This document shows, piece after piece, positions 1-15,285 of a stretch of DNA of 64,000 nt. A program made the translations under genes and the position numbers. This stretch comes from Rhea pennata (taxonomy: Eukaryota > Chordata > Aves > Rheiformes > Rheidae), in contig NC_084663.1 in NCBI RefSeq assembly GCF_028389875.1, forward strand, positions 93,377,765 through 93,441,764, written 5' to 3'. Positions within the stretch are counted from its first letter, which is position 1, and the number at the start of each line of letters is the position of its first letter. The notes below the pieces were generated by a model. The model ran no database searches. It saw only the letters and a list, made by a program, of their open reading frames with translations, and was not told where the DNA came from.

Positions 1-45
1 CCCTTTCTGATATTTTAACTACCCAGCTTCTGACTCCCTGGGACA

Positions 46-347
46 GGTGCAGTTAGCCAGATACAGCTGCAGTGGGATAAAGTTTTGCCAGCTGTTACAG
101 TGCCTCTGAAGAATACAGGGCCTCGCTACTGTGCTTCAGCTCCTCGTATAGTAAAATGGCTAAAACAAACATGTCTCATCTCTGGCAGTTCAGAGTGCAG
201 CTGCAGAACTTCATGCTGGATTTAAAACAGAAGGTAGGTGCAGCACTGACTGACAATAAAGTGCAGAAGGACACAGCTCCCTTAGGTGTTAGTCATTTAT
301 CTCACTCTCTTCCAAGCCCACAGCAATTGAAAGGCAGATCCCATTAA
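46..347 (+). other. Possible 3' end of a convergent gene (NEPRO by synteny), uncertain
   Basis: Two overlapping short frames are open here. One, after an AG at 44-45, runs to a TAA at about 222 and contains PRIVKWLKQTC. The other starts at ATG 156, reads SHLWQFRVQLQNFMLDLKQK, meets a good donor (gtaggt, 234) and would otherwise end at 347. In mammals NEPRO lies convergent to GTPBP8, and plus-strand AATAAA signals follow at 255, 498 and 853. I cannot recognise the peptide itself, so the assignment rests on position only. Confidence 0.25.
255..260 (+). terminator. Plus-strand AATAAA signal
   Basis: AATAAAGTG here recurs at 498-506 and 853-861. These are candidate poly(A) signals for a plus-strand gene ending at the left edge and converging on GTPBP8. 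Confidence 0.3.
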
Positions 348-895
348 AGATGTGTCCGTTCCTTCATCCACCTGGAACAGGGACAACTTGGTGTACACAT
401 GTAAGGCATGCTATCACACTGTACCTACTGAATGCATGAGGCAGAGGAGTTGCACAATGCAGCTTCCTAGCCAGATCTCTCTAAAAACACTTTCACAAAT
501 AAAGTGTTGGCCATTTCTACTCTAGGCAGTCTCACAGCAGGCTGCTAAATAAGCTGAGACCGCTGAACTTCTTAATAGCATCAATTCAAGTTGGCAAGCA
601 TGGCTTGTTTAATGTTACAGCTACAGTTTTTCTTTTCTAAACTAAATGCCTTTTTATTTATCAGATTACTGGACTGTCTCTAGTATCCTAAATACAGCAG
701 AGTTTAGGTATGCAGTAGTAGCTTTTTGAATACTTAGCGCGCACAAGAGAGAGAGAGAGGAAATGCTGTATTAAAGCCTAGCTCCTCTGTAGAGTTACCT
801 TTGTTTTTCCTTTCTTGGCACAATCACGTAGGTTTTATAAAACAATTGGATAATAAAGTGCATTAATTTGCACTGCAAATTTCCTGAATGATGAG

Positions 896-901
896 TTTAT
901 T
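896..901 (-). terminator. Candidate GTPBP8 poly(A) signal
   Basis: The minus strand reads AATAAA about 200 nt past the GTPBP8 stop. A second candidate is at 653-658. Which one is used cannot be decided from sequence. Confidence 0.4.
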
Positions 902-984
902 AAAAAGCTTATCCCTATAAATATTAATCAAATATTTAGACAAGTTTATCCAAAAAATAAATTCTAGTATTTCAGGTTATTTAC

Positions 985-1040
985 AAAAAGAAAAAAAAAG
1001 AAAGAAAAGAAAAGAAAGGAAAAAGGAAAGAAAAGAAAGA
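985..1040. repeat. GAAA-rich purine tract
   Basis: This is 56 bases of A and G only, mostly AAAG/AAAAG units, in the GTPBP8 3' UTR (CTTT-rich on the transcript strand). It is absent from the duplicated copy near 21.2 kb. Confidence 0.9.
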
Positions 1041-1102
1041 CAGAGCTCTAGATTTGGTACCTTTTGTTCTAGTCGTGCCGAGTAGAGCAGGAACAGGTCT
1101 TT

Positions 1103-3375
<2,273 letters not shown>

Positions 3376-3780
3376 CCTCGCCGCCGCCGCCGCGGGGCCT
3401 CCTGCCGCCGCGGGCGGGCGCGGGTGGCCCGGCTGCGCCCTGTCCCGCCCGGCGGCGACCCGCCGCGGCCGCCTCTTCCTGCCCGGAAGGGAAGAGGAAG
3501 CGCCGCGCCGCCTCGGGAAGCCTCGGTGTTTCTCCTTTTTTAACCTGGAAAAAAATATCTTTTATTTATTTATTTTCATTTTTATTATTATTATTTTTTT
3601 TTTTTAAAAAAAAAAGTACTTTCCGGAGCGCCGAGGTGAGTGCTGTTGCCTGCTTTGCCCGCGAGAGGGGAATAGCAGCCCGGGCGGAGGGCGCGCGTGT
3701 GTGTGCCGGCGGAGCGGGGCGCGGGCTGCCCGGGAGGCTGAAAAATAAGGCAGGTAGCAAGGGAGGAACGGCACGAGGGA

Positions 3781-6700
3781 GACAGGACGCCGTGCTCGTG
3801 GTACGGCACTGCCTCCGAGTACAACAGGATCTCGAAGCACTGTTGTCGCCTCAGCTGAGGAGGAGGAAACGGTCAAACACGGAAAGGGCGACAGCATTTA
3901 AGTCCAGCTCCAGGGTCGTGCTGAAGGTGGATGGAGAACAACGCACCAAGGGCCGGGGCCAGAAGCTCTGCGACGTGGAGCATCCACCCGGGACGCGAGG
4001 GCGGTGCTGCTGCCGCGGTGTTACCGTGCTGTCTGGTGGCTGGCTCCAGCTCTAGAGGCAGGCTGAGAGTTTTGGCTTCTAATAAAACCCAGTGAACCCC
4101 CCACCCCAATCCCAATCCCCCAAATACTTTTCTTTTTTTTTGTCTTCACAGTCACACGGTAAGTTGCTGAGCTGTGACCAGGCTGCAATCCAAAGGCTCA
4201 GAAACCAAAAGGCTAATTAAAAAAAAAAAAAAAAAAAAAATGAAAGTGAATGTTTTGGATTATTTTGCGGCAATCACTTCCCGTATCAGGGAGCAAGCAG
4301 CATCTTTACGTTCTTACTCTAGACAGTACTGATACTGAGCTGATGCCTTTGAGGGAAAGGAAACAAAAGAAAAGAAGGCCTCACCCTCACCCCAAGGATA
4401 ACTGACCTACATTGCACCACATGCTGTGGGAAATTCTGCTTTTCCCCTTTTCAGTATTTTTCCTGGTTTAGTTGCTAGGTGGACGTCAGATCCTTCCAAG
4501 TGCTTGGGTGCCTTGCTCCCAGTTAAACCTTACATGACTAAGAACCTGAAAGCCTCTAATTTTGATGACTTGGGCCCTTGTTTCTTGCTGCCTCTGTCAT
4601 TTACTGACAGCTTACGTCACCCACTGACTCTGTGGCTGAAGCTACGGTATGGTATGCCCTGTGCTGCAGGGATATCCACATCAGTTAAATGTGACCTTGG
4701 CATCAGGAACCCATCTCTAAGCATGAGAAATACTTGTTGCACCTGACCACCAAACCACACAACACTGAAACACAAGCCACAGTTACCAAACAGCAGGTAG
4801 CTGGCTCAAATTGTCACGAAGCGACTTTCATAAAGTCAAATGACAGCAACAGCAGCTGGGAGAGACAAAGATCTCATTATATCACTGCTGTTGGCTTTTC
4901 TGGGTATAAGAACTGTGGACACAGGGGGCTTCATTTTCTGTTTGAACTTGCTTGGCTTTACCTTTGAGCACCAGTGGATGTTACTGCCTCTTTTCAGTAA
5001 ACTTGTCCCTAGTATTTGGGGTGGATGGTTGCCGCATGCTGATGCTTCCCCTCCATTAGAGGATGTCTTGCATCTGTTTGACCAAACCAGATGCCTTCCA
5101 ACCAGGCATGTTTCAGCACAGCCAAGGAAATATATAAACCAGCTGTGACTGTAGTTTTGGGGAAAGAGTTTTGCCTCCTAAGAACAGCCAAATAGGCACT
5201 GACTCATTTAAGCGTGGTGGCTTCAAAATTTGGGGAGGCTAGCATTTTTCTGATAAAGTTAATTTCAGTACATTAATTTCCAGAGGGGTTTACCTTATAT
5301 CTAGGAAAATTATCTTGGCTGGTATAAGACAGTACTGTTAATCACATAGGTAGCTTAACAGCAGTAACTTAGAGAAAAAGGTTTTAAGGATAGCAGAGAG
5401 AAGTAGACCTTGTAAAAGCGAAGAAGGTCTTCTGGCTCTAAACAAAGTTACACAGCTCACCACTGTATGTATGGAGGAAACATCAGAGCATGCAGCAGCA
5501 CAGAAGTAAAGGAGGAGCAGTAACTCCAGCTGCTGAGGACCACAGGAAGAGGATGCAAGTCGGCTGCTGCAAGAACCCTGCATCACCCATGAACGCAAGA
5601 GCTGCTTTGAAAGTTGGTGGGAGGACCACATACACCATTTTTATGCTTGCCGTCACTGCCATCAGGATCCAGAGGTAATTCTGGTGGTACTTTAGCACCA
5701 AGCGTCTGTTCAGGGTGGAGGAAGGGGAATGTATCAGAGCAAAGTCTTCTCAGTTCTTCTATGAGTTCTTTTTTGGGGGGGAGAAGAGGAGTAGGGTGGG
5801 GAGGAATCTTTATAAATTTCTGAAGGGAATATTTGATGGAAAACCAGTAACCTGAAAACCAAAACATTCCTAGCTGCAACTACATCTTTTCAGCTGTCAG
5901 CCAAGAAGGTGCTAGATTTGAGCTTTTCAATGATCTGATGAGAACTGGTAGTAATTTTCTTGGAGTAGAACATTTTTCATAGTAATTAAGACACTCATTA
6001 AAAATTTCAGTCTGAAAAACATGCTCAATGGGAGGTTCTTTTATCAGCTTAAGCACCTTGTCAAGCTTTACTCAGGGGCTGGTCCTGTCAAAAGAAGTAT
6101 ACTAGGATTTTATGATGTTAGATTGAGATGAAATATTTTAAGATTTAATGGGAAATCTTTCTCCTTTGCAAGCTCAGTTAAATACTTTCAAAAGCAAGCT
6201 CCCAAAACATGGGATCTGAAAATGCACCTGCAACCTTTCTCCTCCCTACCCTACAGTATAAATTCATGTTTGTTTCTGATGTTGGGTTTTTGTTAGGACT
6301 AAGCAAGGAAGAAAGTCACAGGGCAGTGATCTATCAGGAGATCTATGGTCTTTGCATCTAACAGAAAACAGGAATGTGGATTTATCCAGTTAAATGTCAT
6401 ACTTACTCTTTTACTACGCTATTTGATACCACTATAATCAGAGGAATTAGTTCAGGCATGCTTTGAAGCTGGATTGCTTTAGAAACCCTTATGAAGAGTG
6501 TGCATCTCTTTGCTTCTACCCTCCATATCCTCTTGTGTGCTAGAGTGACCAAATAGGCAGAGCATTTTGAAAAATAGGTCTGCCCTGCTGGGTATTCTGA
6601 GGGTGTTGTTGGCACAAGTCCTCATTTTAGGCCGAGGGAGGGAGAAAGGTAGTACGGGAACTAGAGCTAAAAGCAATAGACATCCCAGCCTGTCCTCTCG

Positions 6701-7030
6701 GTCTACATTTTTTGTTACATCAGCAGAATACATACATAGCAAAATGCTGTTGCTCCTTGGTGTCTAAAGGTGAATAAATGACAGATACTTTCTTTGCCTT
6801 GCTGTTTATAATCTCCCCCATGCTGGCACAGCAACTTTCTCCAAAAGCAGGTTTAAAACCTCTGTTGTTAATTTCTGTCCCAGGACATGTTAAAGTCTTG
6901 GCAGAAATCTACCCTTTAAGGAAAGGGTCTCAGGTTATTAGCTGTTTGGGGAAAGACCGGGGCCACGGTGATAGTACTCTGTCACTTCTAGAGGAAGAAC
7001 GTATTTCCTCCTATTCCCTCCAACATCTAA
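3781..7030. other. Intergenic DNA upstream of GTPBP8, no gene seen
   Basis: Open frames here are short, lack splice support and family motifs, and are treated as chance. It contains an A22 run at 4219-4240. Confidence 0.7.
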
Positions 7031-7034
7031 TGTA

Positions 7035-7265
7035 AAATTTATCTTCAGCCAGCTGTGCGAGAAGTGACAAAGTCGTAGTCACTGTATCTATTTCCACAGT
7101 GCTTTCCTGGACTCTCAGCACAGGAAACTCAGTGCTGTGAAGATGGCTCTCCATTTCCCAGCAGCTAATCATTCGGGAGCACACAGGCCAGGCTGAACTG
7201 GCACAGCAAGTAGTGCTGCTGGCTGATGAGAAGACGGTGACAAGTTCCTCCTACTCAGCTGAGCA
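7035..7265 (+). pseudogene. Diverged copy (a) of the CD200R promoter/first-exon block
   Basis: This segment aligns by eye with the block before CD200R exon 1 at 34.0 kb and with a second copy at 16.7 kb. Shared landmarks in order are TTATCTTCA followed by a TGTG/GCGAGAAG motif, CTCTCAGCACAGGAA, CTAATCA..GGAGCACA (best against copy b), and GCTGGCTGATGAG against GCTGGCTGGTGAG in the active gene. No signal-peptide frame remains. It is probably a relic of a duplicated CD200R-type gene, or an alternative promoter; the sequence cannot separate these. Confidence 0.5.
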
Positions 7266-10200
7266 AGAGGTCCACTTGAGAAGGAAAAAAGTTTTGTTGG
7301 CATGCGTTTTTCCAGGAGGGCTGCGTGAGCGTTCAAGCTCCTTGCTTTTGGAGCAAGGGAGAAGTCAGCTATCCTTTAGCGGCTATTAAAGCTAGAGGTC
7401 GTGGGAACGTGCACCTGCTGTTTCTTCTCTTTTGTTGTATCCTTGGCTAGATAGCACATTCACATCAGGAACAGGGCACTGATCAGCAGCTGCATGGAAA
7501 AATCAAGGCAGAAAATACACTGCAGGGGCTAAATATCAAAGCATTAGCCCATGTTCCCTGAGAACTGGAAGGCTGTACAGAAAAACGGACCAGGCACATG
7601 GCTGCTTCCCAGATTTCCTTGGCACAAGGTCACAGGGCAAACTCACAGCAGAGAGATGCTGGATAGAAAGAGAGGGAGGCAGAAGTGAAGGATGGGATTT
7701 TTATTCTGCAGGGCAGGGGAAGGTGGGAGAGAGCACCCCACCCTAAGAAAATGTTAAGTTTTTTTTTTTTTTTTTAGGAAATTGGCAAACCCCAACCTAG
7801 AGGTTTGCAGCTACATATTAAGATTTGCCAGTTACTTTTGGGGGTCTTTTTGGTGTTTGATATAGGCTGATGATATTTTTTCTGGATTCAGGCTCTCTAC
7901 AAAATAATTTAGGCAGAACTTCATGTTTCTATGAGAAATCTTTTGATGACAAGCTCACAACTGAACCTTACTCCAAGACCATACGCCAAACTGTGTGTTT
8001 CTTCTCAATACGTAAGGCTGAGGATAGGAGGTCATCCTAAGCTTGGGTCTTCCACCCTAGATGGCTCAGAAACTGCATTTAAACACAACCCTGAGCTATG
8101 CCATAGGTGTGCCTGTGCCCAGCCTTGTATTTCCTCACCCATACCTTTCCTTGCTGATTTGATTTCCTGATTTCACCTCAAACCTTCCTCATCACTGAGG
8201 ACTCATCCAGCAATCATTGGACACTTGGCTGACCCTGATTTACCATCACCCAACCTGCTCTACCTTTCTTGTTTGAGCACAGTGGGATTGTGCTGCTTTT
8301 TGGTGAGAGCACTGCCACTGCCGGCCTTGTCATCACCCTCAGCTTCTGGCTTTCCTAGCCCTGTAGAGAAGCTCACTCTTGCTGCTCCCTGACACTTGTC
8401 ATGACAAATTCAACAACCTAAAAAGCTCTCTTGTTTACAAGCAAACCTGAACAAAACTCTCTATATGGCACTCCATTACACTAGTTATGAAAACAAAAGA
8501 CAAACATGCATTGCAATGGTCTTTTCCAGATCACTATAAATAGTCTTCTCTGACCTTTTACTCTCAGAAATACTTAACCCCTCTCCGTCAAGATACTGCC
8601 CCCTAAATCAAACCATTGACTCCATTCCTACACATCATTAAGTGAAAATAACCAAAGCAGAAGGCTCTATTCAAAGTGAGGCTGTGCTTTGCACTCAAAG
8701 CTTCAAGAGACACACAGCAGCTTCAGCTCCTATCCATCCACAACATGCAAGGGGCATGTTTCTACCTTACACTATGCATGCAGAGCAGCCCGAATCTAAG
8801 CATTGTGCTTTACTGGCAAGGGTGAAAGAAGAAATTCTGCCTAGGAATTTTTGGTAGCACTACTAATAGGATGCATAGTAGCACTGCATGTATTCAGAAT
8901 AAGAACACTTCCCTGAAGGCACTGAGTGGAGTATTTAGGAAAGAGAACATATGTAAGAAATGCCTTTATGGCTCATCTCCATAGGCTTCTCTGGTTCACC
9001 ACAAAAGAGTTGCCTTTTGTCTTTGATCATCTGAGGATGCCAACCACCCCTGGCTCTCACAGACTTTCAGATAACCACATGTATGCCTTCTACCATAATT
9101 CTCCCTCATCTTTGGGAGCAACCGCCCACAAAGATCCAGAAAAGTACCCTGTTACGTTAAAGCACTTGAAAGACTACTTGTCATCACCATTGCATAACAA
9201 ACCCAAAATGAATTATCCCTGCCCCCAACAAAACCCACATGTTAGGAGTCAGGTTGTTCAAGATTGGCTGAAATGGGCTTTGTTTGCCCTGTGGTTTCCA
9301 TAGCTGAGTGGATACAGCATGCTACAGTGCTGTCCCTTGCACAGAAGTTCAGGGCACTAGACAAGCAGATATTCACCGACTTCAAACTCCTTCAGGGTTC
9401 AGATTGAAATGCCCAGTGCAGAAGAGACCAGAGAAGAATCCTACACCAAAGGCAGAGTGGGGAATGTATTTATGATGGATGTTGAATTTCAGAATGCCTC
9501 CATTTGTTTCATCCAAAAAAGCCTCAGAATTAAACATTTAGATTCAATAGCTTAAGAGCTTTAACTTTTCACTTAAATCTAACAACAACAAAAAAGGTTG
9601 CACAGAAAATCCCCACAATGAATCAAGTACTGTTTTGGCTCAGTGAAAAATCTCATTCCACCATAAATGGTAAGTGTTACTACTTGCTTGACACACAAAA
9701 TGGAGATTAAAGAGCTGATAGTATGTTTTTAAAACAGTTACCTTGGGTTTACACACAACAAATGCGTCAGAAGGAACATTAGCAAGTCTGTGTAGTGTAA
9801 TGCACCATGATGTGAATAACTAGATAAAAAATATCTGCAATTTATATCAAGAAATGCATACAATCAGGAACATATGAAAAAAAAGATTTTCACTCTATAT
9901 TTGAATGAGAGCAATAACCTGAGGATGAGACTTTGGAGGCAAGCTCCACACGGGCCTGCACACTGTGCCTTCAATCAAAAGGCTGGAGGTGAAGAGCAGA
10001 CGGCACCCTCCCTATCCTCCTCGTTCACCCAAATGCTTAAGTACTGTGCATTTCTGCTCAGGACACAGCAACAAGGTGAACTCTCATTGTGCTATCACAA
10101 CATTTGGAGTCATGCTGGTGAATTACTGCTCTATGTTTATAGTCATTCCCAATTTTGATGTGAAGGACAACATGGCCTCTGACACTCGAGGCACTTGAAA

Positions 10201-11200
10201 TTAAAATAAACTCTCAGATTCTGGGATTATATGGAAATCAGATCTCTGCTTTTGTTTCTTCTTCTTCGGAGATGAACCCAAGTCTTTCCTCACACTTTTT
10301 ATTGTAGAAAAAAAGAAACAGCAGCTTATATTCTAGAAAGCAAGTATTTTTCCCTTATCCCAATGTATTTGAACTGCAATTATTTGTTAACACATCTTTT
10401 AGGAAGATTTTCCTAACAGAAAATCAGGGGTTTTCCAACAGATCCTTCTGGAATAGGAATAATGGACATTTTCCTTCACAACAAAAGAGACCAAGCATCC
10501 TTTAAAAGCCTGGTGGTCCTCTTCAGAGGGACTCTGTGGGTACAGGTCCCACTGCCAAAATGGGACTACTGGAAAACACTGGCACTAGAGTTAGTTTTAG
10601 CCTTCAGGTAGACCTAAAGATAAAATAAATACATATTTGCCTTCATGTTTGATTTTTTTTGGCTTTGCCCTCCAGCCATTAATGAACAATATACCTTTCA
10701 GATGGAAGACTCCTTTAAAAGCTAGCACTTCTTTTTATTTCTCAAAAGAATTCGTTTTCACACAAGAGCTTTTCAACACAGTTAAGGAAATAAATTAGTG
10801 CCCAGTCATGATGACAGCTTGTGGGAGGAGAACTTTGGTCCCCTAAAAGACTGGGGAAGAGAGACACCACGTTATTCATGCAGGGATCCTCAAAGCCTCT
10901 GGACTAGAGGTCTTATAATATTGGCTTTCCTTTGGGGCAAGCAGATTTACTCCCATTTACCCCAATAGAAAGCTTTTCTATAAAATGGCTCAATTTCTGA
11001 GACAAGTTGAGCTGAAAGTGGTAGTTATAAGAAGAAAAATCACAAGTCTCTTAGTCTCCACAAAAGCTTGCTGCATTCAGCCCTGGCAAAGATCTCGTTA
11101 AACTTGTATAACTCAAGACTGATCATAAGCATAGATTTCTGTGTGAGCATATTTGTGCACAGTTACTTGAGTCACCAAATCATTTCAGTCCTACGGGGCA
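7266..11200. other. Intergenic DNA, no gene seen
   Basis: Only chance open frames occur, including a 125-codon frame at 8926-9303 with no domain. There is a T17 run at 7759-7775. Confidence 0.7.
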
Positions 11201-11219
11201 GAGATGACATGTAAGTAAA

Positions 11220-11350
11220 CCACAGGTGTGAGAAGGACTTAATTTCTAATAGCACTTTTATGGCTGCTGTTATTCCTTCATGGTAAATGAACTGTATTAT
11301 TGAAAGCCACAAGAAGTCTAGGCACAGAAAAACATGCTGCCTGCACTCAC
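11220..11350. repeat. Local dispersed repeat, copy 1
   Basis: This shares AGCACTTT, GGTAA..AACTG and TTGAAAGCCACAA, then CAGAAA, with the segment at 15.17-15.28 kb, and more weakly with 27.45-27.56 kb. I do not recognise the family. Confidence 0.4.
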
Positions 11351-14300
11351 ACGTGTACTCACACTGGTGGCTGAGTTTCTGCAGTGAAACAAACCCACTG
11401 CAATGGAAGGTGCTCAGCTGATTTAAATCAGTTGAGCTTTGCATGCACATACCCCACCAAGCATGCTTACAGTACATTCAGCTTTATGACAGCAAATTGT
11501 CAAATGGGCAAAGAAACACTACAGCCAGGTACCATTGCTAGGCTGAGTCATAGTTTCACAAGTGCTTCAGAAGAGGTACCCTGGTCACCACCCACCAGTG
11601 CTTGCCAAGGTCAGATTGAAGCAGTGACCTTTTTGCATTAAGCTGGGTGTCTAGCCACAGCACAAGGGAAGACAAATAGCCAGCATCTATTTTAATAACG
11701 CCTTTCTACATACGTGGCCTCAGGTCTCATGCCTCTCAGGGCAACAAGGCTCAGCATCACACCCTGCATGCTATGGAATCTCAGGCAAACCAGAGTTTCT
11801 CCCTAATTTGCACGTAACTCTTTCTTGACCTTCCTTAGAGGAGGAAAGATGGCAGAATCCAGACTAGAAAAAGACACTACCTAGAGTTCTAGCAGAGTTT
11901 CACTGTGTCAAGCAAACAAAAGTCAACCCTACTAATTTATCACCAAGACTTCTTACTCTCTCAGGACTGTTTCCCCTATGGTTTCTTTTCTCCCGCAGAA
12001 CCAGTTTGCCTCAGCTGCAGTCCATTCAAGCAACTGCCACAGCTAGGCAAAATAACGAAGCCCCTCATTAACTCTTTCTGGATGGTTTTTCCAAGTGGTG
12101 TGCTTACACTGTCACTTTATCAGTAATTACAGACTATAAAATAATGCATGTATGTGATGCAATGTTCTGGTCCTTCCTTACTTTTTCTGAGTGTTTAATT
12201 TTCATATACTAAAATCACATTATTAAAGGCTTCATTTTCTTTGTTTTTAGACTTTTGTTTTCTTTTTGTTTTGTTTCTGGATGTTACTTATTTATATTAA
12301 TTGTTCAAAGGGAGCAACAAGTTGGAAGAGCTTCTTATGAGAAAACCAGACTTTGCTTCTAAGTTTCCATTACTAAAACAAATTGAAATCAGTAGGTTTC
12401 AAGTCTTCCTCTGCCACACATGCTCTTATTTGCAAGATAGCAAATCTGCGACCACAGGTTCTTTGTTTTACTCAGTGAATCTGTCCAGAGGAGTATGAAA
12501 AATCCACCCACAGCTTCTCAGCATACAAGCTCCCCAGTGACCACTGTTGTACCTATCTCAAGTTGGCAATACCTTGATTCATAAGCAGCTCTTAATCTCC
12601 AGTGTTTACTCACATAATAGCTCTTTGAATGTGTATGTTCTTATAGCTAGGAAATTATGCACAATTACTTAACCAACAGAACACAGGAAGTCTTAAATAT
12701 GAAACAAAGCTAATTTCAGGTTTATCCTACAGACTGGGTGCAGTCTTACTCCCTAACCCCTTTTCTTTCCCGTGATATGAGTGATGGAAGAGTGACTTAA
12801 GGGCCTCCTTCTAAGTGAGATTTCTTACTCTGGAAAAGGATTAGATAAAAAGAAAGGCAAAAAAGCCTTTATCTAGAAATGAACCCCCTGAAATGAGAGT
12901 AGGAAGAAAAGCCTTTTACTTTGATCAAACTATAGCATGTTTTTTTATGAGCAGGCTTTATGCAAGCACTGTGCAGTACTATGAGTGGATGCTTGTAGAT
13001 GGGAGTGGTAAGGTCAACTCTTAAGCACATGTGATGGTTCCTGTTATAAAGATCTGTTTTGGCATTTATAACCTTGCCAAATGTTAAGAGTTTGTGCTAG
13101 AATTCTTTGTGGTAGATGTCTGCCTCAGCCTGATAGTTGATTTTTTTTTTTCCTTTACATTTCAGGTTAGATCAATAACTCGCAGAAATGTTTTACTATA
13201 CCAGAAAATGTGGACAAGCTTTTGTTTGAAGAGCTGTAGCAGTGATGATTTAGATCAAGGAGTTCACAGTTGACAATGTTTGCCTTTCTGTTAGTGATAT
13301 GCTGTGCTGAGTTCCATAAAAGCCTGGCCAAAACTGACCAAAGGATAAGACTTAAGACTTTGTAAAGGTTCAGTTCATACTTGCTCTGCATTATTCACTG
13401 AATCTTCTTCCCACTGAATGTGCAAGCGTTACAGAGAATGAAAGCACAGGTATAGCCCAGTACTGCTGCAAGATCACACCTACTCTATTCACAGGACTGT
13501 GACTGTAAACCCAGACCCTAGAAGTCTTTGCAAGAGCAAGTATATCATTTTGAACAGAAGCATTTCTAAGGGCAGAGATGTGGATCTGCATATATTCAAG
13601 TCCAGACCAATTCTAATCCTATAAGGAGGAACAAAATAAAATAGCAAAGGGCTCAGCCTGGCTAATTTAAGAAAGGGGAGATGGAGTAACGGAGTGACAT
13701 AGCCCTTTGCAAACGTGGATGGAGCAGAACAATATTCATATTTCCCAAGTCAGGGAAATTTAGGATTTTCAGTTGCTAGATTGCCTATACAGAAAAGCAC
13801 AGGGAGTGGGCTTCAGAGGAAAAGTTCAGCAGAAGAGAAATGAGCTAAAGGAGGAAATCATAACCATCAGCCCAAAGACTGCTGAAGAAGAGCAAGGAAA
13901 CTAAGGAAGAGTGGCATGGAAACATTCTCACTTTAATTTCCATGTCCTATGCTCCATAGTAGAAAGGATTTGGTTTAGAAACCCACCTGAAAAGTTTGGT
14001 ATACTTGATGTGTCACTGAAGAGAGAGAGATCACAAGGGTGAAGCACTAGGAAAATCAAGTCTAACCTCTGGCCGTCCCACATGGGTCAACAGTTGTCCT
14101 GGGGATCCTCAGATTCCATTTACAGGAAGGTAATCCAGCTGGAGACCCTTTGCCCAGAAAATGGACTAAAGACAGCAGTCAATGACTGAAGCAGAAAGGC
14201 AGGCACTTGCCTCCCTGCTTTGTCTGCTTTAGCTGTGTCAACACCATTACTAGTGGCCGCTACTTCTAGTTTGCCCCATTTTCTAACCAAGTGGAACATC

Positions 14301-15130
14301 AGTCTTTCAACATGGGGTTGATGGGGAACAGAGCTGCTCAGCTTCAGTGCTGGAACTACCTATGTCCAGCGCTAGGTAGAAGAGACTGCATTTTCTTAAG
14401 TATTTCGTATTTCCCCCAGTGTCTGGGAGGCCTCTCATATGGCAGTAAGTGGACCTCTCCGGAAGAGAGAACTTGTAAAGACGTGTTCCAGGGAGAAGTT
14501 TTAGTGTTACTGGTTCTTTTGGGATGTAGACGAAAGAAGCTGTTCCTTGGGAACACGCAGGTGCTACAGGTAGGAGAAAAGGTAGATTGCAGAGAGGTTT
14601 CTTCCTGTTTTCACCCTGACGCTTATCACTGAGACACACGAGGTTGCAACAAGTGCCGGGAATTTCCACAGGAGCTGTGATATGGAGCAGTGTTGCACAG
14701 AGACCTCTTTGTTTTGTTCTTTTTGTCCAGTACTGTCTTACAAGTAGGAGGATGACCACCTAGATGACTAGATACAGCAAATATTGGATGCTGGGACTAT
14801 CCTGCTGTTGTCTATCGTGCCAGTCTGTACTGGTGCTGTTCCCTCAGAGGGAACCACTCTCTCCTCAGCAGCATGGCTGGAGAACTCGGGCATGAGCCAA
14901 ATTGCAACATGATGCAGTCACAGATTTTGGGCATTTGTTAAAGGAGACTTTTGCACAGCCACATGCACGTTTTATGAAGTATTTTGTGGAAAAATACATG
15001 AAACCTACTTAGAGATACTACTTAGGAATACAGGTTTCTGTCTGTGTGACCAGGTAGGCAGTAGAGTTTTAAAAGAGCCTAAACCATACAAAACAGAAAT
15101 AGAGTGTAAATAAACCATCAGAGTAAAAAA
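11351..15130. other. Intergenic DNA, no gene seen
   Basis: No coding exon, LINE or LTR was recognised. The open frames around 14.3-14.76 kb on both strands lack family motifs. A 26-bp near-palindrome lies at 11412-11437. Confidence 0.65.
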
Positions 15131-15139
15131 AACCTTTTC

Positions 15140-15285
15140 CCCTTTGCACTGAGAAATGAGAAGCAGCAGAATAAGCACTTTGCATGACTATATTGGGGTT
15201 GCTACTTGTTCTCTGTGGTAATATAACTGCCTTACTGAAAGCCACAATGAATTCAGGAGCAGAAAGCTACACTGACTTGAGTATG
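15140..15285. repeat. Local dispersed repeat, copy 2
   Basis: This aligns with 27.40-27.55 kb through GAGAA..AG.AGCA.AATAA, GTTCTCTGTGG.AATATA.CTG and ATGACTA, and with 11.22-11.35 kb through ACTGAAAGCCACAA. It could be an unclassified old repeat or part of the local duplication. Confidence 0.4.

Noticed and set aside
8926..9303. 125-codon open frame
   Set aside because: No recognised domain, no splice context, and intergenic position; taken as chance.
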